Below are positions 52,537-59,827 of a stretch of DNA of 64,000 bases, piece by piece. The position numbers and the translations under genes are program-made. The notes under the pieces were generated by a model. It had not been told where the DNA came from. It saw only the letters and a program-made list of their open reading frames with translations, and did no database searches. The stretch comes from an uncultured Bacteroidaceae bacterium. Lineage in GTDB: Bacteria > Bacteroidota > Bacteroidia > Bacteroidales > Bacteroidaceae. Positions within the stretch are counted from its first letter, which is position 1; the number at the start of each line of letters is the position of its first letter. The DNA lies in assembly GCA_905234735.1 (NCBI GenBank), contig CAJOJA010000001.1, positions 107,983 through 171,982 on the forward strand. Reading direction: 5' to 3'.

Positions 52537-52936
52537 TTAAGTCAGTATGCTAATATTAAGTGAGCAAGAATTGGAGGAATTTTGACGAAGCAAATCCTTT
52601 ACAATGTCCATGAGTCTCCGTCCTAACTGCTGACCACGATATTTTTTTAAGACAGCAAACGTCCCATCTTGATTGTAGGGTAACTGCGGAAATGCTTACT
52701 TTGGGAGAAGTTGGAGCGAATCTTCTTCCAGCGACTGCCAATAAACTTCATCCCTGCTCACCTTGTCGTTGAGAATGCAAAAATAAAATACGTTCATTGT
52801 CTTCTAGTATGAACGTATTGGCCACTCGCAAAGTGAGCGATGGCTTTGCATCCTCAAACAAGACTGTGTCCAACTGCTCATCTCCGTAGTCGAAGTCGAC
52901 CAAGTCGTAGTCAGGAGTTAGGCGGATAAGATTCAT
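52537..52936 (-). pseudogene. Frameshifted GNAT N-acetyltransferase
   Basis: Read on the minus strand, the first frame encodes MNLIRLTPDYDLVDFDYGDE, then VANTFILEDNERILFL, the start of a common Bacteroidales GNAT family. A second frame gives GSRWKKIRSNFSQSKHFRSY, and a third gives AVLKKYRGQQLGRRLMDIVK, the acetyl-CoA-binding R-G-x-x-L-G motif, ending at TAA 52537-52539. The three frames are separated by at least two frameshifts and stops, so the protein cannot be made in one piece. Confidence 0.75.
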
Positions 52937-52957
52937 AGCTCAGGTGCAAACATTTAT

Positions 52958-52996
52958 GGGCGCGGGGGATTCTCCGTGGATAGTCCCCCTGTGCCC
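52958..52996. other. Hairpin beside the GNAT remnant
   Basis: GGGC (52958-52961) and GGGGGA (52964-52969) pair with TCCCCC (52984-52989) and GCCC (52993-52996). It lies upstream of the GNAT remnant; purpose unknown. Confidence 0.45.
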
Positions 52997-53020
52997 AAAA
53001 TATAAATATTTTTAGTACTA

Positions 53021-53225
53021 CTATGGACGAGGCTTAGACGATACTATGGACGAGGCTCGGACAATAGTAGGAACGAGGCTTGGACGACGCGTCGACGAGG
53101 GCTGTGTCATGCGTGACACAAACCCACGGTTCACGAAGCAGCGCCCCATGGTACACGAACCAACAGTCAACAGTCCACGTCCCGGCGACACGCGAAATGC
53201 CACAAAACCACCATAATGCCACTCG
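53021..53225. repeat. GC-rich palindromic-word tract 4 with a 23-base tandem repeat
   Basis: Three imperfect units of about 23 bases carry GGACGAGGCT or GAACGAGGCT (53025, 53048 and 53071). A hairpin TGTGTCA-TGCG-TGACACA (53103-53120) and the word TTCACGAAG follow. The region is intergenic; the short open frames over it lack protein character. Confidence 0.6.
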
Positions 53226-53390
53226 CAATACCACCTTACAGTCCACTATCCAACAAGGAGTTAGCTACTAAAAGTGGTATCTCGTTACTATTCATTTATG
53301 AAAAGAAAACTTTTTAAATAAAATAGTATCGTAGTTGCGGATTTTTTGCAAAATGCTTTCGTTTTTTGGTGATAAGTCGACAATTCTTTG

Positions 53391-53398
53391 TACTTTTG
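53391..53398 (+). promoter_or_regulatory. -7 box for the 5'-nucleotidase operon
   Basis: TACTTTTG lies 31 bases before the ATG at 53429. The four genes to 56932 follow with small gaps. Confidence 0.6.
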
Positions 53399-53428
53399 CA
53401 GACGTAGACACAAAATACACACCTAAAG

Positions 53429-54169
53429 ATGAAGAAATTCCTTGTCCTATTATTCCTTTTCAGTTCTCAATTTTCGTTAGTCCATTATATGCACGCCCAG
53501 CGACGGATAGTGACGGAGCGCATAGAGGTGACGAACCGGTTGGACGAGCAACCCGACGCAAACGCGCTGAAAATCATGACCAGATACAAACCCTCGGTGG
53601 ACAGCGTGATAGCTCCCGTGCTGGGCGAGAGTCTGGTGGGCATGTCAGCCAGTCGCCCCGAGAGCCTGCTGTCGAACTGGGCGGCCGACGTGATGGTGGA
53701 GTTCTCCGACTTCCTCGACGGGAAGCGGGCCGACCTGGGGCTGGTGAACGTGGGCGGACTTCGCAACAATATGCCCAAGGGAACGGTGCGACGGGGCGAC
53801 ATCCTGCTTATCTCGCCATTCGACAACCGACTGGCCATCGCGCAACTCAGGGGGGCCGACATCATGGAACTGATGCAGAACATAGCCGCCCGACTGGGAG
53901 AGGGCGTCAGTCGCGAGGTGCGCCTGGTCATCACGAAGGACGGCAAACTGCTGGATGCTAAAATCAGCGGGAAGCCCATCGACCCCAATCGCATCTATCG
54001 CGTGGCCACACTCGACTACCTGGCTGAGGGCAACGACGGCATGACGGCTCTGAAGAAAGCCCAAAAGCTGGACGTGAGCAACCTCTTCACCCGCGACTGC
54101 ATGATGCAGAGCATCAAGCGGGCAAAGAAGATTTCCTCGAAAATTGAAGGAAGAATCATCGTTAAGTGA
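53429..54169 (+). CDS. 5'-nucleotidase C-terminal domain, stand-alone
   Basis: A 246-residue exported protein (signal about 1-24, ends MHAQ). The whole mature part is the C-terminal domain of the 5'-nucleotidase/UshA family (PF02872): ESLLSNWAADVMVEF, LGLVNVGGLRNNMPKGTVRRGDI and ISPFDNRLAIAQLRG. This domain binds the nucleoside and completes the active site. The metallophosphatase domain is encoded separately by the next gene, 22 bases downstream, in reversed order compared with the usual single-chain enzyme. The two products probably act together on periplasmic nucleotides. Confidence 0.88.
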   Translation: MKKFLVLLFLFSSQFSLVHYMHAQRRIVTERIEVTNRLDEQPDANALKIMTRYKPSVDSVIAPVLGESLVGMSASRPESLLSNWAADVMVEFSDFLDGKRADLGLVNVGGLRNNMPKGTVRRGDILLISPFDNRLAIAQLRGADIMELMQNIAARLGEGVSREVRLVITKDGKLLDAKISGKPIDPNRIYRVATLDYLAEGNDGMTALKKAQKLDVSNLFTRDCMMQSIKRAKKISSKIEGRIIVK

Positions 54170-54191
54170 AAAGTGAAAAATTCCAAATGAT

Positions 54192-55016
54192 ATGAAGCGT
54201 GCAATACTACTACTCATTTTCTCATTTTCTCATTTTCTCATTTTCTCGCAGTCGTTGACATTGGTTCACACCAGCGACACGCACTCCTGCGTCGAACCCA
54301 TATCGAAGCACGACATCAAACCCGAACAGGCCGACAAGGGTGGGTTCATACGACGTGTGTCGCTCGTCCGCGAACTGCGTCAGGAGCACCCCGGAATGCT
54401 GCTGCTCGACTGCGGCGACTTCTCGCAGGGCAGTGTCTACTACAGTCTGTTCAAGGGCGAGGTGGAGGTGCAGCTGATGAACGAGATGCGCTACGATGCT
54501 TCGACCATCGGTAACCACGAGTTCGACTGTGGCATGGACAACATGGCTCGCCTGTTTCGCATGGCCCAGTTCCCCATCGTTTGTGCCAACTACGACTTCA
54601 CGGGTACCGTCTGCGAGGGCCTTGTGCGTCCCTATATAATAAAGGAATGCGCAGGCAAGCGCGTGGGCATCTTCGGCCTCGGTCCCCAGCTGGAGGGTCT
54701 CGTATCGAAGCACAACTGCGAGGGCGTGGTCTATCACAAACCGCTGGAAGTGGCTCAGAATATTGTCGACAAGCTGCGCAACGAGGAGCACTGCGACTTT
54801 GTCGTCTGTCTCTCTCACCTGGGCTATGGAGACAATGACGACCAAGACCCTGCCCTCATTCGCGGCACCCGAGGCATTGACGTAGTGCTGGGCGGCCACA
54901 CCCACTCGTATTTCGAATACACCAAATACCTGCCCAACGCCGACGGACAAGAGATTCCCCTCGACCATCAGGGCAAGAACGGCCAGTACGTCGGCGTGCT
55001 GCAGTTTGAATGGTAA
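54192..55016 (+). CDS. 5'-nucleotidase metallophosphatase domain, stand-alone
   Basis: A 274-residue exported protein with the calcineurin-like fold of 5'-nucleotidases: LVHTSDTHSC (metal Asp and His), LLLDCGDFSQG, TIGNHEFDCG and LGGHTHSY, all with intact metal ligands. It ends where the fused enzyme would continue into the C-terminal domain. The signal peptide (MKRAILLLIFSFSHFLIFSQ) is partly encoded by four CTCATTTT repeats (54213-54247). Likely substrates are nucleotides or nucleotide sugars; partner is the preceding gene product. Confidence 0.9.
   Translation: MKRAILLLIFSFSHFLIFSQSLTLVHTSDTHSCVEPISKHDIKPEQADKGGFIRRVSLVRELRQEHPGMLLLDCGDFSQGSVYYSLFKGEVEVQLMNEMRYDASTIGNHEFDCGMDNMARLFRMAQFPIVCANYDFTGTVCEGLVRPYIIKECAGKRVGIFGLGPQLEGLVSKHNCEGVVYHKPLEVAQNIVDKLRNEEHCDFVVCLSHLGYGDNDDQDPALIRGTRGIDVVLGGHTHSYFEYTKYLPNADGQEIPLDHQGKNGQYVGVLQFEW
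54213..54247. repeat. CTCATTTT tandem repeat encoding a signal peptide
   Basis: Four copies of CTCATTTT encode the hydrophobic core LIFSFSHFLIFS of the metallophosphatase signal peptide. Slippage by three units would keep the frame, while other changes would shift it. Confidence 0.8.
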
Positions 55017-55034
55017 ACATCCCATACGAAGCCT

Positions 55035-56045
55035 ATGCCTATGAGACGCTTTCTGTTGTTCTTGCTCAACCTTATCGCGTGTATTGCCTGCGTGAACGAA
55101 GACACATTCGACGATACGCCAGAGGGGAACTTCGAGGCCCTGTGGCAAATCATCGACGAACACTACTGCTACCTCGACTACAAGGCCGTCGACTGGAATG
55201 AGGTGCATCAGCGTTACAGCCAGTACATCGACCCGAAAATGAACAAAGCGCAACTACAAGAAGTGCTGACCGACATGCTCAGCGAGCTGCGCGACGGACA
55301 CGTGAACCTCTACACCTCGGCCGACGTCTCACGCTACTGGGCCTGGCACGAAGACTATCCCCGCCAGTGGAGCCAGGAACTGCGCGACCACTATCTGGGC
55401 ACTGACTACCAAATAGCCGCAGGCATAAAATACCGCATTCTGGAGGACAACATCGGACTCATCGTCTACGAATCCTTTTCCCAAGCCATTGGCGAGGGCA
55501 ACCTGGACGATGTCATGTACACCCTACGCTCGTGCAACGGCCTCATCGTGGACGTACGCGGCAACACCGGCGGACAACTGACCATGGCCGAACGACTGAG
55601 CCAGCGGTTCACCAACGAACGCCTGCTCGTGGGCTACACGCAATACAAGACAGGACGCGGACACAGCGACTTCTCGGCTCCGAAAGCCGAATATCTGGAA
55701 CCCTCGAAAGGTGTCAGATGGCAGAAGCGCGTCGTCCTGCTGCAGAACCGCGAATGCTATTCAGCCTGCAACAGTTTCATCCGCAACATGCGCGAGTGTC
55801 CTCTCGTGACCACACTAGGCGACACCTCGGGCGGAGGCGCTGGTATGCCCTTCAGCAGCGAACTGCCCAACGGCTGGTCGGTACGCTTCAGTGCCAGTCC
55901 GTCGATGGACGTCGAGATGCAGCACACCGAGTTCGGCATAGCGCCGGACATCCCCTGTTCGCTGGACAGTGCCGACGTGGCCCGTGGGCGCGACACGCTG
56001 ATGGAACGTGCCCGCCAACTACTGCATAACCCCGAGGCATCATGA
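55035..56045 (+). CDS. S41 family C-terminal-processing-type peptidase, lipoprotein
   Basis: A 336-residue lipoprotein (Cys near 19 in ACIACVNED). It has the tail-specific protease fold: LRDGHVNLYT near 85, GLIVDVRGNTGGQ near 170 and the nucleophile Ser in NRECYSACNSF near 240; the following GDTSGGGAGM is typical. A PDZ domain is not evident. Serine activity with a catalytic Lys/Glu partner is expected, but I did not fix the partner residue. It is co-transcribed with the 5'-nucleotidase pair (18 bases) and overlaps the PAP2-like gene by 4 bases. Confidence 0.82.
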   Translation: MPMRRFLLFLLNLIACIACVNEDTFDDTPEGNFEALWQIIDEHYCYLDYKAVDWNEVHQRYSQYIDPKMNKAQLQEVLTDMLSELRDGHVNLYTSADVSRYWAWHEDYPRQWSQELRDHYLGTDYQIAAGIKYRILEDNIGLIVYESFSQAIGEGNLDDVMYTLRSCNGLIVDVRGNTGGQLTMAERLSQRFTNERLLVGYTQYKTGRGHSDFSAPKAEYLEPSKGVRWQKRVVLLQNRECYSACNSFIRNMRECPLVTTLGDTSGGGAGMPFSSELPNGWSVRFSASPSMDVEMQHTEFGIAPDIPCSLDSADVARGRDTLMERARQLLHNPEAS

Positions 56046-56932
56046 AGCGCTGGCTGCTACTCATCACTGTTCAGGCCTGGGCTTTGGCATCCATGGGACA
56101 AGAGGTGGTCCCAGCGGACACGGTGACAGCAGATTCCCTCACAGAGATGCAAATCGAGGTGGACTCACTCCTCGAAGCCATAGCACAAGCAGAGGAGGAA
56201 GAAGAGTTGAGGGCCGAAGTGGACTCGCTCATCGAAAGCTTCGCCATTGCAGACTTCCAGAAAAAGAAAAGCAAACCCCTGATACGTCCACAGCAAATCA
56301 TCATCCCTGCAGCCATGATTGCCCTGGGAGCCGTGGCCGTGAGCAACAACCGCCTGTGCGATATGAAGTACGACGTGCGCGATGCCTTCCAACGCGGACG
56401 CGGCAACCATCGCAAGGCCAATGTCGAGACGTGGGTGACCCTGGGCACGCAGCTACTGACCATAGCCCTGGGTCCGAAGTGCAAGCACGACTTCGTGGAC
56501 CGTATGTTTGTGAAAGCCACCAGCTACGCCCTACTCTACTCCACCATGTCCGTCGTCCGAGCCTGCGTCTGGGAGCGCCGTCCCGACGGCAGCAGCAACC
56601 ACTCGTTTCCATCGTTCAAGACGGCCAATGCCTTCATGGCTGCCGAACATACCCGCATCGAACGCGGATGGGCATGGGGTATGGGCGTCTACACCATTGC
56701 CGCCGGCATAGGTGTCTTGCAGATGTACAACGACAAGGCCTACATCAACGACATCCTGGCCGGAGCAGGCATGGGCATACTGGCTGTACACGCAGCCTAC
56801 TGGCTTCTGCCACTGGAACGGAAACTGTTCCGTCTCGACAAAATCAAGGACAAAACTCGCGGTTTCCTGGTCATGCCCACCTACGAGCCCACGACCCGCA
56901 CCGCAGGCTTCACCTTCACGGCTTTTCTGTGA
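56042..56932 (+). CDS. PAP2-like membrane protein with degenerate active site
   Basis: A 296-residue exported protein (signal MKRWLLLITVQAWALASMGQ), acidic helix 35-70, then four or five membrane-like helices from 85. The PAP2 landmarks are recognisable but altered. Motif C1 is a degenerate R-ACVWERRP (173-181). Motif C2, normally PSGH, is PSFKTANAF (190-198). Motif C3, normally SRxxxxxHxxxD, is NDKAYINDILAG (230-241) with no histidine. Both catalytic histidines are missing, so phosphatase activity is unlikely; a structural or binding role is possible. The ATG overlaps the S41 stop (ATGA). Confidence 0.72.
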   Translation: MKRWLLLITVQAWALASMGQEVVPADTVTADSLTEMQIEVDSLLEAIAQAEEEEELRAEVDSLIESFAIADFQKKKSKPLIRPQQIIIPAAMIALGAVAVSNNRLCDMKYDVRDAFQRGRGNHRKANVETWVTLGTQLLTIALGPKCKHDFVDRMFVKATSYALLYSTMSVVRACVWERRPDGSSNHSFPSFKTANAFMAAEHTRIERGWAWGMGVYTIAAGIGVLQMYNDKAYINDILAGAGMGILAVHAAYWLLPLERKLFRLDKIKDKTRGFLVMPTYEPTTRTAGFTFTAFL

Positions 56933-56984
56933 TAGTTCATGCAATAATTTTCCATATATCCTTGCACATTCTGAACAAAATCCG

Positions 56985-56992
56985 TATCTTTG
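56985..56992 (+). promoter_or_regulatory. -7 box for the PEGA-BACON-BspA operon
   Basis: TATCTTTG followed by CGC lies 43 bases before the ATG at 57036. The three genes to the window end follow at gaps of 20 and 12 bases. Confidence 0.6.
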
Positions 56993-57035
56993 CGCACATA
57001 ACATAGTAGTTTACACATAATTCCATTATCGAACG

Positions 57036-58571
57036 ATGAGAAAAAACATCCTATTACTCGTCTCCATATTTGTCTTTTCCTGCAATCTGGCAAAGGCCCA
57101 GAACATGCAGGTTGTCAAATTCCACGAACTGACCAACGACCTCACGGCAAACCTACAAGGTACATCCAAGACGGACGACAACGGGGAAGTGGCTGCCCTG
57201 ATAAAAATAGTAACGCCTGAAACAGGATTCAATTTCGATGGCGGTTCGCTGGGCATCGTGGCTGTTGAGCAGAAAGCAGGTGAGATATGGCTCTATGTAC
57301 CAGCCAGGGCACAGCGCCTGACCATCTCACATGCCGCCTTCGGTGTGCTCCGCAACTATACCTACGAAGTCCCCATCGAGAGCGCACGTACCTACGAGAT
57401 GCTACTGGACATCGGTACCGGATGCTACGCCAACATCACGGCAACAGTGGCCAAGTCCGAGGTCTACATCGACAACGAATACGTGGGCATCGCCCCCATC
57501 TACAACAAATACCTCAACTACGGCAAACACACCATCCAGGGCGTCAACGGCAAGTTCGAGGGTACGATGGAACTCTACGCCACCAGCGACCGCAAGAGTC
57601 TGAACATCGACATCGAGATGGCGGACATGTCCAGTCTCTACGGTGACCTGCGCGTCATCGTGGACAACAATGCCGACATCTACTTCGGCGGGAAGAAGGT
57701 GGCCAGCGGACTTTGGGACACCCAAATGAAGGCCGGCAATTATGTTTTGGAGACCAAGAAGGCCGATCACGAGGATGCTAAGACCTCGTTCACCGTCGTG
57801 GCCCAGGAGAAGAACCAGATAACAGCCATCGCCCCATCTCCATATACGGGCTACCTACGCATCTACACCCGTCCGCTGTCTGTGTCCATCATCGACACCA
57901 AGGGACGATACATCGACCTTTCGGAACAGACTCCACTGCTCGTAGGGTCGCATCAGTTCCAGTTCCGGCGCAAGGGCTACATCGCGCAGACCCGCGAATA
58001 CACCATTGCCCGCAACCAGGTGCAGAACGACACCATCGAGCTACAGCGCATCACTTACTTTAAGAAACTGGCCTTCTATGCCGGAGCAGCACTGAACGCC
58101 CAAAGCCTCGTCGGTCTGACAGGCATCGTTGGGGCCACCATCTGGAACAACGACCTCCAGTTCTCCTACACCCTCGGCCTGTCGCAAAGCAAGGCCATCA
58201 ACATCTACGACACCGGCTGGAACTATATCGGTGCCCAAAGCTACCGCATGAGCACCATGGCCGTAAAATACGGCTACCAGATCAACGTCACCCGCCGCAT
58301 CGCTCTGACCCCCCAAGTGGGTTTCTCCTTCTCCACCCTCAGCAGCAAACTCGTTGACGGCAGCCAGAAGTTTGCCGACGGCGCCACGTGCAAATTCGTC
58401 CCCGTCGGGGTCAAACTCCTGTGGGTGCCCGTCAAGCACCTCTACCTCTTCGCAGCACCCGAATACGGCATCGCCATCAGCAAGGACGAGAGTTTCAAGC
58501 AGATAGCCTCTGAGACCAGCATCACTGCCGGCGGATTCTCCGCCCTAATCGGTTTTATGGCATATTTCTAA
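57036..58571 (+). CDS. PEGA-domain protein with predicted C-terminal beta-barrel
   Basis: A 511-residue exported protein (signal MRKNILLLVSIFVFSCNLAKAQ). Residues about 135-215 (VAKSEVYIDNEYVGIAPIYNKYLNYG) and 215-345 (NNADIYFGGKKVASGLW, VGSHQFQFRRKGY) are PEGA-type repeats, which bind carbohydrate or peptidoglycan in related proteins. From about 350 the chain alternates aromatic strands (FYAGAALNAQ ... IGFMAYF) and ends with an aromatic residue, like a small outer-membrane barrel. First gene of a surface operon with a BACON protein and a giant BspA-type protein; it may be their outer-membrane partner (inference). Confidence 0.75.
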   Translation: MRKNILLLVSIFVFSCNLAKAQNMQVVKFHELTNDLTANLQGTSKTDDNGEVAALIKIVTPETGFNFDGGSLGIVAVEQKAGEIWLYVPARAQRLTISHAAFGVLRNYTYEVPIESARTYEMLLDIGTGCYANITATVAKSEVYIDNEYVGIAPIYNKYLNYGKHTIQGVNGKFEGTMELYATSDRKSLNIDIEMADMSSLYGDLRVIVDNNADIYFGGKKVASGLWDTQMKAGNYVLETKKADHEDAKTSFTVVAQEKNQITAIAPSPYTGYLRIYTRPLSVSIIDTKGRYIDLSEQTPLLVGSHQFQFRRKGYIAQTREYTIARNQVQNDTIELQRITYFKKLAFYAGAALNAQSLVGLTGIVGATIWNNDLQFSYTLGLSQSKAINIYDTGWNYIGAQSYRMSTMAVKYGYQINVTRRIALTPQVGFSFSTLSSKLVDGSQKFADGATCKFVPVGVKLLWVPVKHLYLFAAPEYGIAISKDESFKQIASETSITAGGFSALIGFMAYF

Positions 58572-58591
58572 CTTTACCCACCAACGCAACT

Positions 58592-59815
58592 ATGAAAAAC
58601 AAGATGACATACCTGCCCCTCCTGCTTTGGGGTGCCCTCGTGGTTTCGTGCAGCGGAAGCGACGACATCGGCAACGTCAATGCCGACTACATGAAAGTGA
58701 CCGACATAGTCATGAACGGCAACCTCTCTTCCACCACCCTCCACATCGACGCCGACTGCCCGTGGAAGATTACGGAAAGTGTCGACTGGCTCACCGTCAA
58801 CCCTACGCAGGGTACCGGTTCGGCCGACGTGCAACTCATCACCGGTGCCAATCCCTCCTCCGTCGATGAACGTACCTGCCAAATCACCATCACCACCGAC
58901 GGCGGCGTGCAGCGCACCATCACCCTCAGCCAGGGCAAGAACGACGAGGACATGAAAGTCAGCACCCAGCAACTGTCCTTCGACGAGAGCGGCGGAAAAC
59001 TGGCATTCACAGTCACCAGCAACACCCGCTGGAACATCACCGGCGGTGCCGATTGGGTGTCGCTCAGTGCCGATGCAGGCCAAGACAACGGAGAAATCAA
59101 CGTCACGGCACAGTCCAACACCTCCGAGGACCCCCGCACCGCCACCTTCACCATCACCGGTAACAGCGGCACGACAGCCTACATCACCGTCACCCAGGCA
59201 GGCAAGAACGTCCTCCTCCTGCTCGGAACAGAAAACATAGATGCTACGGCCAAGTCTGGTACCTACACACTGCGTATCCAGAGCAATACCGACTGGACCG
59301 CGTCCACCACGGTTGCCGGATGGGTAGAAATCCTCAACAGCGAAGGCTCGAACGACGGCAACGTCACCATGCGACTCTCGGACAACGTCGTCGGAGAAGC
59401 CCGCACGGCCAACATCCGCGTCACCAGCGTCTCTGGCCGTACTGAGCGAATCTGCGTCATCACCCAGGCCGCAGCCACACCGCCCGTCCTGACGCAGCCC
59501 GCCGTTAGCGACGTAGGGCGCTACGAGGCATCGCTCCACAGCAACTTCACAAGCTCTCTTGACATCTCCGAGTGCGGCTTCTGCTACTCCACCCAGCCCA
59601 ACCCCACCATTATCGACCGTAACGTCAAGGTCACAGGCCCCGAGGGCATGAGCGGCGAACTCTCCGCCACACTCTCCGGCCTCACCTCTGGCGTCATCTA
59701 CTACGTCCGTTCCTGGGCCCGCAACGCCAACGGCGTCGGCTATAGTTCTGATGCCATATTCAAGACCGAAGGCTCCATCCCCGGCGAAGAAGAAAATCCA
59801 ACTCCCAACCTATAA
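58592..59815 (+). CDS. BACON-domain lipoprotein
   Basis: A 407-residue lipoprotein (Cys in LVVSCSGSDD, near 20). Three BACON domains follow (about 35-115, 120-205, 210-300), each ending like RTITLSQG, AYITVTQAG or RICVITQAA, with a W-x-x-x-x-x-x-W pair such as CPWKITESVDWLTV. A fibronectin-like module covers 305-395. BACON domains bind mucin or polysaccharide in Bacteroidales. It lies 20 bases after the PEGA gene and 12 before the BspA-type gene, so the three products probably act together at the cell surface. Confidence 0.85.
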   Translation: MKNKMTYLPLLLWGALVVSCSGSDDIGNVNADYMKVTDIVMNGNLSSTTLHIDADCPWKITESVDWLTVNPTQGTGSADVQLITGANPSSVDERTCQITITTDGGVQRTITLSQGKNDEDMKVSTQQLSFDESGGKLAFTVTSNTRWNITGGADWVSLSADAGQDNGEINVTAQSNTSEDPRTATFTITGNSGTTAYITVTQAGKNVLLLLGTENIDATAKSGTYTLRIQSNTDWTASTTVAGWVEILNSEGSNDGNVTMRLSDNVVGEARTANIRVTSVSGRTERICVITQAAATPPVLTQPAVSDVGRYEASLHSNFTSSLDISECGFCYSTQPNPTIIDRNVKVTGPEGMSGELSATLSGLTSGVIYYVRSWARNANGVGYSSDAIFKTEGSIPGEEENPTPNL

Positions 59816-59827
59816 CCGATTCCAACT

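Noticed and set aside
53335..53961. Plus-strand 208-residue frame over the 5'-nucleotidase domain gene
   Set aside because: It starts before the promoter box and is an off-frame reading of the real gene.
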